64,000 nt of DNA from Myxococcus xanthus (GTDB lineage: Bacteria > Myxococcota > Myxococcia > Myxococcales > Myxococcaceae). The translations under genes were made by a program, and so were the position numbers. Position 1 is the first letter of the stretch. Each line of letters starts with the position of its first letter. The stretch lies in assembly GCF_013116825.1 (NCBI RefSeq), contig NZ_JABFNS010000010.1:30931-94930 (forward strand), in the 5' to 3' direction. Below the pieces are notes generated by a model that had not been told where the DNA came from, made no database searches, and was given only the letters and a program-made list of their open reading frames with translations. Of the stretch, positions 36,301 through 45,113 are shown piece by piece.

Positions 36301-36328
36301 GCCTGTCAGCGTGGGATGACTGACAGGC
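36301..36328 (+). terminator. Hairpin after the SUKH-like gene
   Basis: GCCTGTCAG (36301-36309) pairs perfectly with CTGACAGGC (36320-36328) over a 10-nt loop, 18 bp past the stop. There is no U-tract. Confidence 0.5.
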
Positions 36329-36370
36329 TGACCGTCCACAAGCGCTGTGTCTTGACCGATGCACCGGCGA

Positions 36371-36393
36371 GCGCCCCCTCTGTGCTGGGGCGC
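36371..36393. terminator. GC-rich hairpin between convergent genes
   Basis: GCGCCCC (36371-36377) pairs with GGGGCGC (36387-36393). It lies between convergent genes and could serve either strand. There is no U-tract. Confidence 0.45.
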
Positions 36394-36417
36394 CCTCGGA
36401 CTCCGCGCAGCCGTGAC

Positions 36418-36912
36418 TCAGAGGCAGTTGCCCAGACCTTCGTAGAGGGTGGTCTGCGTGTGCGGCAGCGTGGCGTAGAGCGGAGACGGACCCGCGAGCG
36501 CCGTCAGGAACTCCTGAATCGTGGTGCGCGGGGCGACAGGCGCCTGGCAGGCCCAGGTCCGCGCATCCACCGTCACCGCGCCCGTCGCCGGGTCGACGTC
36601 CTCGTTGCTGGCGGCGAAGACCCAGACGCACTGGCCCATCCGGCCCGTCAGGGCATTCACGGAGCAGCGGAAGCGCAGCGACTCGATGTTGCTGTATTCG
36701 CCCTCGCAGAACGTGTCGCCACAGATGTCATCGAAGTTCTGCTTCAGGGAGGCCCGGAGCTGGTACCACGCCTCGAAGTCCGCCTTCGACGTCAGGTAGG
36801 CGGAGACGTCCACATACGAGTTGGCGATGGTGTCCCCGGACGCCAGGGCAGACATCGGCGCAAGAAAAGACAGACTCAGGGCGGCAATGGAAAACGGGGA
36901 GGAGAGGGTCAT
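36418..36912 (-). CDS. Secreted Cys-containing hypothetical protein
   Basis: 164 residues. The signal peptide (SIAALSLSFLAPMSALA) is followed by a mature domain with several Cys (CGDTFC, RFRC, GQC, WAC, GNC) that could form disulphides. No family is recognised. It is predicted exported. The SD is weak (AGG 4 nt before the ATG). It converges with the SUKH-like gene. Confidence 0.72.
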   Translation of the reverse strand: MTLSSPFSIAALSLSFLAPMSALASGDTIANSYVDVSAYLTSKADFEAWYQLRASLKQNFDDICGDTFCEGEYSNIESLRFRCSVNALTGRMGQCVWVFAASNEDVDPATGAVTVDARTWACQAPVAPRTTIQEFLTALAGPSPLYATLPHTQTTLYEGLGNCL

Positions 36913-37011
36913 GCGGCCTATTTAGTCCTTCCTCCACGTTTGCGAATCCATCTCCCATGGGCTGACACGGAGTTTTGACTGCACTCCGATAGGAATTCTC
37001 CAGTCCTGGCA

Positions 37012-37058
37012 CCCCCGGCCGAAGCCCAGACCTTGTGGGCCAGGGCCTCGGCCGGGGG
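37012..37058 (-). terminator. Long GC hairpin downstream of the minus-strand remnant
   Basis: An 11-bp perfect stem: CCCCCGGCCGA (37012-37022) with TCGGCCGGGGG (37048-37058), about 25 nt loop, beginning 10 bp past the stop at 37068. Confidence 0.55.
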
Positions 37059-37067
37059 AGGGCCGCC

Positions 37068-37402
37068 TCAGTCCTTCTTCAGCTGGAGGAGCTCCCAGCC
37101 GCCGTCCGGATGGAGATTCATCGGGTTCGCGGTGCCGACGAGAGCGCCTTCTTGTCGCTCATCCACGTGCGAACGCCGTAATTCGTGTCGTTGCCCAATC
37201 CCGCGGTGACTCCGCCACCGCGCTCTTTCTGCCCCCATGTGCTGCCCTGGCGCTCGCGATGCCCGCTGTCGGCAGTCACGCATCCATCGTGGGCAGCCAT
37301 GAGCAAGCGGGGTGCCGTTCCAAAGGTGTCAATGGGGAGATTCGTGTCCCCGTCGCGGGGGCAGGCGAGCACGGCGCTCGTGCCCCCGGGAACAGGTGTC
37401 AT
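37068..37402 (-). pseudogene. Frameshifted remnant of an unknown gene
   Basis: One frame runs from ATG 37402 (MTPVPGGTSAVLACPRDGDT) to GNDTNYGVRTWMSDKKAL. The adjacent frame then continues GTANPMNLHPDGGWELLQLK to a stop at 37068. The two meet near 37135-37145 and together read as one C-terminal domain. Upstream of the ATG there is an in-frame stop and no SD, so the 5' end may also be missing. No family is recognised. Confidence 0.45.
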
Positions 37403-37496
37403 GGTGTCTCGTCAATGCCCGCGCGGGTCGGCAGTGGCCGGCGCTTCACACGGGGGCGCTTTGACACCCCTGGTAGGGCATTTCTTGTGGAGTCAT

Positions 37497-37524
37497 GGGC
37501 CGCGCTGCGTGCACAGCGCGGTCC
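37497..37524 (-). terminator. Hairpin downstream of the GH18 gene
   Basis: GGGCCGCGCTG (37497-37507) pairs with CAGCGCGGTCC (37514-37524), one G-U pair, 6-nt loop, about 15 bp after the stop. Confidence 0.5.
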
Positions 37525-37539
37525 CTGGCCTTCTCCGGC

Positions 37540-39411
37540 TCATGGCAGGAAGGCGTTCTTCACCGCGTCGAGCAGCGGGTTGGCGCCAGTCTGTGGGTCG
37601 GTGCAGCCCTGGTTGATGGTCCAGATGATGGTGCCTCCGTACCCGTTGTCATGGGCGAAGGCGCCCTTGGCGGCAATGGCCTGCGGTGAGTCATACGAAA
37701 TCCACCGCACCGTGCCGTCCTCCACGGGGACGTCGAAGGTGACGTAGCTGGCCTTCGCCGCCGTGTCCCAGTGGTAGACGCCCGTCGCCGACAGCTGGAG
37801 AATCTTGCTGTATGTGAAGGAATTGTCGCTGCCCACGTAGTCGGACCAGTCCGTGTATGGCTGATACGGTCCGGTGATGTTCCGCCACGCCATGCCATAG
37901 AACGGGATGCCCATGCCCAGCTTGCTCTTGGGGATGCCGGCGTTGTTCCAGGCGCTGAGGCTGGCGGATATGGACGTGGGGTGGTTGCCCGACTCTCCCG
38001 TGAGCGCGGAGGTGTACCAGGACAACCAGCCGCCCCAGGGGCCCGTCATCTCGTAGGTCATCACGTTCATCTGGTCCAGGTAGGGGACCAGGTTGGTGAA
38101 CCACGGGTCCGCATCCTCCGGGAAGTTGCTGTTGACCCAGCCGATGGGCATGGTGAGCAGCATCTGCGGCCGGGCCGCGCGCAGCGCCTGTATCAGCGCG
38201 AGCAACGCCGGCTTGTCCACCTGTTCCACCGGCTCCCAGTTGAGATCCAGGCCGTCATAGCCAAAGGTATCCACCGCGTTGAGCAGGTTCTGGACGAACC
38301 GGGCGCGGTTCGCGTTGGACGCCGCGCCCACCCAGCCGTCGTGCTCACCCGCACCGCCCACCATGATGATGGCCTTGCGTCCGGCCGCGTGCGCCCGCGT
38401 GGACAGCGTCCGCGCGATGGCCGGGCCATTCGAGTTGTCGAACTGGGTGTTCACCGTCCCATCCGGATTGGGCGTGACGCGGCCAACGAGGATGTGCGTG
38501 AGCGCGGAGAAGTCCACCTTCTCCGGCGGGTACAGGTCCGAGTTCCAGCCGGTGTAATAGCCGGACACCCACTTTCCGCTCGGCGGGGGCGCGCTCTGGA
38601 CGGTGACGGTGGCCACCGCCGACTTCGTGGGGTCGGCCTGGCTCGTCGCCACCACGCGGTACGTCCCCGCCATGGACGGGGCGGTGTACAGGCCCGCCTG
38701 GGTGATGGTGCCTCCCGCCGCCCCCCCCTGCACGGACCACGTCACCGCCGTGTTGGTGCTGCCCGTCACCGTGGCCGTGAAGGCCTGCGTCCCCCCGGCC
38801 GGAACCGTGGCGGAGGCGGGGGTGATGGCCACTTCCACCGGCGGAGGCGGCTCGGCTATGTAACGCACGCCCAGCTCGTCGAAGTAGAGCGTGGGCAGGC
38901 TCAGTCCCCGCCCTTCCTGGAGGACCAGGCCCGTCAGCCGGGCCCCCTGCGGCGCCAGGACGGAGATGGGAACGGTACAGGTCGTCCAGGTATTGGCGCG
39001 GATTCGGCCTCCGGTGCAGTACGGCCCCAGCTCGGTGCCGGGCGTGATGCCGCCGTTCACCACGGCCCGAGCCAGCACCATCGCGTTGTTGCCGGACGTC
39101 CCGCCATGCACGCTCAAGGTGAGCGTCATCCCCGGGTTCGAGGTGAGCGGTGATGTATTGAAATACAGCGCCTCTCTGGACCGCATCGTCACGGAGATGG
39201 AGTAGCGCCCCGCCGCGACGGGGGAGGTGTTGGTGAGGGAGTGGGTGGCCCAGGAGTAGTCCTGCCACGGTGCTTCCATGGCATCGCGGTAGATCCAACT
39301 CGTCGTGACGGGGACCTGTTCAGTGGGAGCGCCTTCGGCCCAGGCCGCGCTGCCGCCAGAAGCCAGGACCATGGCCATCCATGAAACCAACCATACGACC
39401 AACCGGTTCAT
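37540..39411 (-). CDS. Secreted GH18 chitinase-like glycoside hydrolase
   Basis: 623 residues. The signal peptide ends SGGSAAWA. An N-terminal beta-sandwich of about 170 residues resembles a carbohydrate-binding module. A Big2/Ig-like domain (VEVAITPASATVPAGGTQAF) spans about 190-270, followed by the GH18 barrel from about 280 (KWVSGYYTGWNSD). The catalytic strand reads DGLDLNWEP (D386-E393): the acid Glu393 is present, but the Asp expected two residues before it is Asn391. The later YDQMNVMTYEM-like strand and WTINQG are GH18-like. Likely substrate: chitin or another GlcNAc polymer outside the cell. SD AGGAGA precedes the ATG. A hairpin follows the stop. Confidence 0.9.
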   Translation of the reverse strand: MNRLVVWLVSWMAMVLASGGSAAWAEGAPTEQVPVTTSWIYRDAMEAPWQDYSWATHSLTNTSPVAAGRYSISVTMRSREALYFNTSPLTSNPGMTLTLSVHGGTSGNNAMVLARAVVNGGITPGTELGPYCTGGRIRANTWTTCTVPISVLAPQGARLTGLVLQEGRGLSLPTLYFDELGVRYIAEPPPPVEVAITPASATVPAGGTQAFTATVTGSTNTAVTWSVQGGAAGGTITQAGLYTAPSMAGTYRVVATSQADPTKSAVATVTVQSAPPPSGKWVSGYYTGWNSDLYPPEKVDFSALTHILVGRVTPNPDGTVNTQFDNSNGPAIARTLSTRAHAAGRKAIIMVGGAGEHDGWVGAASNANRARFVQNLLNAVDTFGYDGLDLNWEPVEQVDKPALLALIQALRAARPQMLLTMPIGWVNSNFPEDADPWFTNLVPYLDQMNVMTYEMTGPWGGWLSWYTSALTGESGNHPTSISASLSAWNNAGIPKSKLGMGIPFYGMAWRNITGPYQPYTDWSDYVGSDNSFTYSKILQLSATGVYHWDTAAKASYVTFDVPVEDGTVRWISYDSPQAIAAKGAFAHDNGYGGTIIWTINQGCTDPQTGANPLLDAVKNAFLP

Positions 39412-39825
39412 TCGCTTCTCCTGTCGAGGCCCGTCGGAACTCCTCGCTCACTCGCGGTGAGCCGTGCTACACGGTCTCGGTGCCTGACTGAGATTGACGG
39501 GCCTCGGGCAACCTGGGGGAGGAGCCCTTCATGGCAAAGCCCTCCCGAAGGTCGCCTCAATGACTTTCAATGCGACAGTTGAAATGAATTTATCTGTGGG
39601 ATGTCGCGGATTCCGCATCCGAGCGCCCAGGGGGCGCCTTCCGGGACCAGGGAGGCGGTGACATTCCCTCAGTCGGCCCAGCGCGGCCACTGCTTTTGAA
39701 CAGGGCCAGGCGCGGTCGCCTCGTTCCGGGATGTCTTGATGGCGAGTTGTATTTGTATGTCTATTGCTGTTGGCGGCCCGGGTGGCCAGCGCGTGAGCGA
39801 GCCGTCTGGCCACCCGGGCATCACG
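39412..39825. other. Intergenic region between chitinase and beta-helix lipoprotein
   Basis: It holds the SD of the chitinase gene (minus strand), AT-richer stretches near 39560-39600 and 39740-39770, and the terminator hairpin 39776-39819. A 94-codon minus frame inside is Arg/His/Pro-rich and not convincing as a gene. Confidence 0.5.
39776..39819 (-). terminator. 14-bp perfect inverted repeat after the beta-helix gene
   Basis: GCCCGGGTGGCCAG (39776-39789) pairs with CTGGCCACCCGGGC (39806-39819), 16-nt loop, 6 bp past the stop of the minus-strand gene. Very stable; no U-tract. Confidence 0.65.
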
Positions 39826-41337
39826 TCAGTGTTGCGGCTCCAGCCGTAGGGCGCCAGCGGGCGGTGGCGCCGAATCCAGGGGGACGAAGACCTGCTGCGT
39901 CTGGCCTTGTGTCCAGTCCGAATTCCAGACGAAGACGGTGACGCTGCCCGGCGTGGGGGCTCGGAAGTAGAAGCGGCCCTGGGCCTGGGGGTTCCCCAGG
40001 TCGAGCGTCGTCACCGCGGGGCCCGCGCAGGCGGGGTCGGCGTAGAACTGGATGCCGGGGGAGGCAGGGCCCGCTGCGGTGATGTTGAAGCCCGTCATCG
40101 CTGGCACGACCAGGTTCCCGCTCGCGTCCTGGGTCTGGACGATGAGCGGGCCGGAGCAGAGGCCCACGGGGACCTGCCGAGGCGGATTGAGGAAGGCGAG
40201 GCTTGCTGCCGGACCTGCGAGCACGTCCACCGCGAAGGTGGAGCCGGGGAGGGTGGCCGGGTCATACCCCGCGCCGGTGATGACGTTGGAGTGAATGACG
40301 TTGCCCGTTCCCAGGTCGGAGATTCCGGCCTGATAGACGTAGCCATTCGTCACGTCGTCGAAGTGGATTTCGTTCTCCACGACCTGGATGTTCGTCAGCA
40401 CCGCCGGAGGGGTTTGATCCGCGTTGCCCTGGGACAGGTAGACGCCGATGTCGTTGTTGAAGAGGTGGTTGCCATGGATGAGGACGTCCGTGGACAGCGG
40501 GCCCCCATACATCGGCCCTCCGTAGACGAGGATGCCGCTGGCGACACCCTCACCGGTGTAGGAGTGCCCGGAGATGAGGTTGTTGACGATGTGTCCGGTG
40601 GCCCCAAGCCCGAGCTGGATTCCAGACTGGGCGACGTTGCCGATGGGACCCGCGCCCACCATCCGGTTGTTGGTGATGTCCACCACGACGTTGCCAACCG
40701 CCGCGACACCGGCCTTCTGGTATCCCAGCAGGAGACTGTTCTGGACACCGACGTGTTGCGTCGGGCTCAACGGGGCCTGGTTGCGAATCAGGACGCCGGT
40801 GCCCTCCTGGCAGCCTCCGGTTCCGTCTCCCTGGCGGATGTTGAAGATCTGGGTGTTGATGACGGAGCCCGTCGCATTGTCGAACCGGATGCCCGCGAGC
40901 GCGTCCTCCCCCGTGTCGCAGATGTCCGAGAGCCCTTTCAACATGAGCCTGAGGTTCATGTAGAACGCGCTGCCGCCGCAGTTGCGCGCGATGGGGCCCT
41001 TGAAGTGGTCTCCTGGAGGGTCCAGCGCCATGATGAAGTGCCCTGCCCCATCCAGGACGTACCCATCCGGAATGAGCAGGGTGGAGTAGGTGGCACAATT
41101 GCCCGCCAGCGTCAGAACGTTTCCGTCCTGGATGACAGGGCAGGGAACGTACCCGCATGTGGGGTCCTGGAAGCCCTCTTGAGGGGACGCCGTGCTCAGC
41201 GCTGCCGTGTGGAGGTCCTCATGGGGGCTTTCGTGGAATCCTTCGTGACCGGGCTCCTCGCCCGAGCACCCCACGACTGGCAGTGCAAGGGTTCCAACCA
41301 GAAGGCTTCCGAAACATCGCCATCGATTTCGACGCAT
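39826..41337 (-). CDS. Right-handed beta-helix lipoprotein
   Basis: 503 residues. The signal ends LPVVGC (lipobox). A His/Glu-rich linker leads into a parallel beta-helix with repeating short strands (for example VVVDITNNRMVGAG and DVLIHGNHLFNNDIGVYLSQ), typical of pectate-lyase-like or carbohydrate-binding proteins. A short C-terminal beta domain follows. The start has GAGGAG 6 nt upstream, overlapped by a hairpin. It is a paralogue of the C-terminal half of the divergent gene at 41796. Substrate or role unknown; probably surface-exposed. Confidence 0.85.
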   Translation of the reverse strand: MRRNRWRCFGSLLVGTLALPVVGCSGEEPGHEGFHESPHEDLHTAALSTASPQEGFQDPTCGYVPCPVIQDGNVLTLAGNCATYSTLLIPDGYVLDGAGHFIMALDPPGDHFKGPIARNCGGSAFYMNLRLMLKGLSDICDTGEDALAGIRFDNATGSVINTQIFNIRQGDGTGGCQEGTGVLIRNQAPLSPTQHVGVQNSLLLGYQKAGVAAVGNVVVDITNNRMVGAGPIGNVAQSGIQLGLGATGHIVNNLISGHSYTGEGVASGILVYGGPMYGGPLSTDVLIHGNHLFNNDIGVYLSQGNADQTPPAVLTNIQVVENEIHFDDVTNGYVYQAGISDLGTGNVIHSNVITGAGYDPATLPGSTFAVDVLAGPAASLAFLNPPRQVPVGLCSGPLIVQTQDASGNLVVPAMTGFNITAAGPASPGIQFYADPACAGPAVTTLDLGNPQAQGRFYFRAPTPGSVTVFVWNSDWTQGQTQQVFVPLDSAPPPAGALRLEPQH

Positions 41338-41795
41338 AAGCGCTCCTCTCTCTGAGCAGGTGCTCAGTGAGAGGGACTCGATAATGTGAAGTCGTGCAGC
41401 GTCATATGGACTCCACGGATGGCGATGGCGCTGGATGAGGACAGTCGTCCCTGCTCGGGTCCAGGTGAGATGTCCAGCAGGGGGTGGATGTGATTGGCGC
41501 GCGACGGAACGCGGGGGAGGCAAAGGTAGGATGGCGCCCCGGGAACCGCGCGCCTGGCCAGGATGTGGCGCTGGAAGCGGGGCCTTCGGACGGGCCGCTC
41601 GAGCATGGGGGGACAGGCTCTGGCAACGCTCGATGCGGTGATACCGGTGCCGACGTCGCCCAGTTGACGGGAGGGTGCCCCGCCGGGGGGCTCCCCGGAA
41701 GGTCGGCTGACGCGTTGCATGGAAGGCGGGGGCCTCGCGCCGCCGGGAGGCTCCCGGTAACGTTTCGAGTTCCTTTCCCGCCGGAGGATGCCGTC
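41338..41795. other. Divergent intergenic region between the two beta-helix genes
   Basis: No additional gene is supported. It contains the inverted repeat at 41346-41373 beside the minus-strand SD, an AT-richer stretch near 41367-41410 where the minus-strand promoter probably lies, and GGAGG at 41782-41786, the SD of the plus-strand gene. Confidence 0.5.
41346..41373 (-). promoter_or_regulatory. Inverted repeat overlapping the ribosome-binding region
   Basis: A 13-bp inverted repeat with one mismatch and a 2-nt centre (core CTGAGCAGGTGCTCAG at 41352-41367). In the minus-strand transcript its 3' arm runs directly into the SD (AGAGGAG), 9 nt before the ATG. It could be a repressor operator or an RNA hairpin limiting ribosome access. 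Confidence 0.5.
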
Positions 41796-44396
41796 ATGAC
41801 GTTCTTGGACACGAAGAGCCCCTGGCGCCTCGCGGGCGTGTTGTTGCTGCTCGTCTCCGCGGCGTGTCGTCTGGAGGACCCGCTGCCCATCCAACTGGAG
41901 CCCTCCGCGTCGGCGCGGGTGATGGTGGTGCTGCCGCGCACGCTGACGCCCGGGCCCGTCACGGAGGTCCGTGCCACCCTCACGCCCGCGGAAGGAGAAG
42001 AAGCGGGCGCGGTGCTCTCTGGCGGCGACGGCCTGTGGCAGGGGCTGGTGCGGCGGATTGCCTCCGGACGAGCGGCTGAGGCGAGTGCGACCGTCCGAGG
42101 CGATGGCGGTGAGGTCCTGGCGCACATCGACGTCCCGAACGTGGTGATAGGCGCGCACCGGACGGCGCTGGTCGTCCTGGTCCCGCGCGCCCCCCGTTCC
42201 GGCGTGCCCGGAGCGCCTTTCATCGACGCGGTGGTGGGCTCGTTGGCGGAGGTCCGGCCCGAAGGGCAGGTGGCGCTGCGCGCGGTGGCGGAGTCCGCGT
42301 CCGGGGATGGGGCGCTCACGTATGCCTGGCGGGCCTCGGCTGGCAGCTTCAGCGACGCCAGCGCCATGGCGCCCGTCTGGACGGCGCCAGAGGCGTCCGG
42401 CTTCGTGACCATGACGCTCCAGGTGACGAACGCGGCGGGCCAGGGGGCCACGCTGGACTTCCCCGTGCGAGTGGCCCGGGACCATGGCTTCGGAGCGGAC
42501 AGCGTGGCCGCCTTCAATCGCTGGCCGTTGATGGTGGAGCTGGGCTCCCTTCCTTCTGGCGAGGTCCAGTATGGCGACGCCCTGCGACTCCAGGCGGAAG
42601 GCTGGGACGAGGACGGCGACACGCTCACCTATGCATGGACGGCCAGTTGCGAAGGCACCTTCGATGACGCGAGCGCGCGGTCGCCTCGCTTCACGCCGTC
42701 CACGCCGCCCTCGGGGGCCTGTGGCGCATGCCAGTTCCACGTCACGATGCGGGATGGCCGTGGCGGTGAGCACGTCGGCCTGGTGGACGTATGCGTGGTG
42801 CAGCGGCTGCCGCCCATCATCGTCTCCACGGCCCAGTCGCGGACGGAGGCCGTGAGCGCGGAGCCCGTCCTGCTCCAGGCGGTGGCGGAGGATCCGCGCG
42901 GCGAAGCCCTCACCTTCCAGTGGTCCGCGAACACCGGCCTCCTGGGAGCCGCCACCCAGGACGGGACGCGGAGCGAGGTGCCCTGGTCCGCGTTGTCCTG
43001 TATCCCGGCGGGCGTGGAGCCCTCCGTGCGGCTCACCGTCACGAATGTCTCGGGGATGAGCGCGACGCACGTGTTCCGGATTCGTTGGGACGACCGGCGT
43101 TGTGGGGCGTTTCCTCCCTGCTCCGCCCGGTGGGAGAGCGGCCGCGTGACGTTGACGGCGGACTGCACGACGGAGGGCACGCTGTACATCCCGGACGGAG
43201 TCACCTTCGACGGCGCCGGGCACGTGGTGACTGCGGTGGACCCCGAAGGCGGCCGCTTCCAGGGCGCTGTGCTCCGCAACCGGGGAGGCACGGCCCACGT
43301 CCACGACGTGACGGTGGCGGCACGCGGCTTGTCGGACTTGCCATGTGATGATGGCGAGGCCGGCTTGAGTGGCATCCGCTTCACCGGGGCGAGCGGTTCC
43401 ATCACCGATAGCGAGGTGCGCGCGCTGCATCAGGACGCGGGCGAGGGCCGCTGCCAGGAGGGCGTGGCCATCGAGGTACGAAACGCCCAGGACGCGTCCC
43501 GCGTGGTCCAGGTGGAGGTCCTGCGCAACCACGCGGTGGGCTACCAGAAGGGGGGCATCGTGGCCTCGGGCCGGGTGGACGTGGCCGTGGAGGACAACGT
43601 GGTGGAGGGCGGCGGTCCGTCGGCCGTCATCGCCAGGAATGGCATCCAGTTGAGCTTCGGCGCCACGGGACAGGTGCTGGGCAACCGCGTCACCGGCAAC
43701 GTCTATACGGGGACAGGCTATGTGGCGGCGGGCATCCTCGTCGCGGGTGGGGCCTACTACGGCGGCCCGGTGTGCGAGGACATCCTCATCCAGGGCAACA
43801 CGCTGGAGGCGAACGACATTGGCATCGACCTGTCGCAGGCGGAGGCGGATGGTGGGCCGCTGGCGCAGTCCTCACGGTTGCTCGTGGTGGAGAACATGTT
43901 GAGCCACGACGTGGTGGCGAACGGCGTGCCGTATCAGGCGGCCATCTCGGACCTGGGCGGGGCCAACGTCATCAGCCGTAACCGCATCAGCGGTGAGGGC
44001 TATGCCAGGGAGACCCTGCCGGGCTCCACCTTCGACGTGGACGTGGTGGCGGACGCGGCGGCGCAGGTGGCCTTCCTGACGCCTCAGCAAGACGTGTCGG
44101 CGGGCGCGTGCTCCGAGGCGTTGGTGGTGCAGAGCCAGGACGCCATGGGCAATCTGTCCGCCCTGGCTTCGTCCCTGCTGGTGGTGGAGGCGCAGGGGAA
44201 CGCGGGTGGGGTGACCTTCTTCCGGGACGCGGTGTGCACGCAGCGCCTGGTGCCTTTGAATGGCAGCGGCGCCATGGCCCTGGAGGGACCGCAGCAGGAA
44301 GCGGTATTCTATTTCCGCGCGGAACAGCCAGGGGCTCTGGAGGTTCGGGTGCGAGGCGACGGGGTGAGTGCCTCCCAGATGCACGTGGTGCGTTAG
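41796..44396 (+). CDS. Large lipoprotein with Ig/PKD-like repeats and beta-helix domain
   Basis: 866 residues. The lipobox is VSAAC. Residues of about 30-130 form an unknown domain. Two or three PKD/Ig-like repeats (LTYAWRASAGSFSDAS and LTYAWTASCEGTFDDAS) span about 150-430. A right-handed beta-helix of about 330 residues ends the protein, matching the minus-strand paralogue almost segment by segment (for example GYQKGGIVASG and GNTLEANDIGIDLSQAEADG). GGAGG lies 9 nt before the ATG; a longer frame upstream of it lacks coding character. Likely anchored at the cell surface and possibly glycan-binding. Confidence 0.85.
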   Translation: MTFLDTKSPWRLAGVLLLLVSAACRLEDPLPIQLEPSASARVMVVLPRTLTPGPVTEVRATLTPAEGEEAGAVLSGGDGLWQGLVRRIASGRAAEASATVRGDGGEVLAHIDVPNVVIGAHRTALVVLVPRAPRSGVPGAPFIDAVVGSLAEVRPEGQVALRAVAESASGDGALTYAWRASAGSFSDASAMAPVWTAPEASGFVTMTLQVTNAAGQGATLDFPVRVARDHGFGADSVAAFNRWPLMVELGSLPSGEVQYGDALRLQAEGWDEDGDTLTYAWTASCEGTFDDASARSPRFTPSTPPSGACGACQFHVTMRDGRGGEHVGLVDVCVVQRLPPIIVSTAQSRTEAVSAEPVLLQAVAEDPRGEALTFQWSANTGLLGAATQDGTRSEVPWSALSCIPAGVEPSVRLTVTNVSGMSATHVFRIRWDDRRCGAFPPCSARWESGRVTLTADCTTEGTLYIPDGVTFDGAGHVVTAVDPEGGRFQGAVLRNRGGTAHVHDVTVAARGLSDLPCDDGEAGLSGIRFTGASGSITDSEVRALHQDAGEGRCQEGVAIEVRNAQDASRVVQVEVLRNHAVGYQKGGIVASGRVDVAVEDNVVEGGGPSAVIARNGIQLSFGATGQVLGNRVTGNVYTGTGYVAAGILVAGGAYYGGPVCEDILIQGNTLEANDIGIDLSQAEADGGPLAQSSRLLVVENMLSHDVVANGVPYQAAISDLGGANVISRNRISGEGYARETLPGSTFDVDVVADAAAQVAFLTPQQDVSAGACSEALVVQSQDAMGNLSALASSLLVVEAQGNAGGVTFFRDAVCTQRLVPLNGSGAMALEGPQQEAVFYFRAEQPGALEVRVRGDGVSASQMHVVR

Positions 44397-44439
44397 GGGA
44401 GGGACGGGGTGCGCCGAGGTCTACTTCCACTGGTTCGTC

Positions 44440-45069
44440 ATGACTCCGACTGCCTTCGGGCCTGCGTACACCCTCCAGACAGCACGAACCCTGCTCCGCT
44501 GCTGGTCACCCGCTGATGCCGCGCGTGCGCTCCGCGCCATCGACGCCAGCCTGGACCACCTGCGCCCCTGGTTGGACTGGGCGCGGCACTACCCCATCAG
44601 CGTGGAGCAGCAGGCCGCCGTCCTGCGGCGGTTTCGCGGGAGCTTCGACCTGGGACAGGACTTCACCTATGCCGTGTTCGACCGGGGTGGGACGGAGGTC
44701 CTGGGCGGCTGCGGGCTGCATCCTCGTGTGGGCGAGGGGGGCCGGGAGATAGGGTATTGGATTGCGGCCCAGCACGCCGGTCAGGGGCTCGCGACCGAAG
44801 TGGCGGCGGCGCTCGTCCGGGTCGCGTTCGAGCTGGATGGCCTGCGCCGGGTGGAGATTCACTGCGACTCGCTCAACGTGCCGAGCGTCGCGGTGGCCCG
44901 CAAGCTGGGCTTCACCCACGAAGGCACCTTGCGACAGCGTCTCCAGGCCGCTGATGGCTCGTGGCGCGACGTCATGCTCTGGACCCTCCTGGCGGAGGAC
45001 TACCGGGCCAGCCCCGCCGCCGCGAGCGACCTGGAGGCGTTCGACGTGCTGGGGCAGAAGCTGCTGTAG
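44440..45069 (+). CDS. GNAT-family acetyltransferase (RimJ/RimL-like)
   Basis: 209 residues. The N-terminus LQTARTLLRCWSPADA and the acetyl-CoA loop region EIGYWIAAQHAGQGLATEVA, followed by RVEIHCDSLNVPSVAVARKL, are typical of RimJ/RimL-type N-acetyltransferases. It transfers acetyl from acetyl-CoA to an amine, often a protein N-terminus or an antibiotic. The chosen ATG lacks a strong SD; an in-frame ATG at 44368 overlaps the previous gene. It converges with the permease gene. Confidence 0.9.
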   Translation: MTPTAFGPAYTLQTARTLLRCWSPADAARALRAIDASLDHLRPWLDWARHYPISVEQQAAVLRRFRGSFDLGQDFTYAVFDRGGTEVLGGCGLHPRVGEGGREIGYWIAAQHAGQGLATEVAAALVRVAFELDGLRRVEIHCDSLNVPSVAVARKLGFTHEGTLRQRLQAADGSWRDVMLWTLLAEDYRASPAAASDLEAFDVLGQKLL

Positions 45070-45113
45070 TCCCGCTGCTCAGGGGGCCTGGTCCTCGCGC
45101 TCCTTCCAGCGGT

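Noticed and set aside
37068..37402. An intact small secreted protein
   Set aside because: Protein-like sequence changes frame midway and the ATG lacks an SD and a signal peptide.
39529..39813. Possible small minus-strand gene (94 codons) before the chitinase
   Set aside because: Composition is non-coding-like, no SD, and it overlaps a terminator hairpin.
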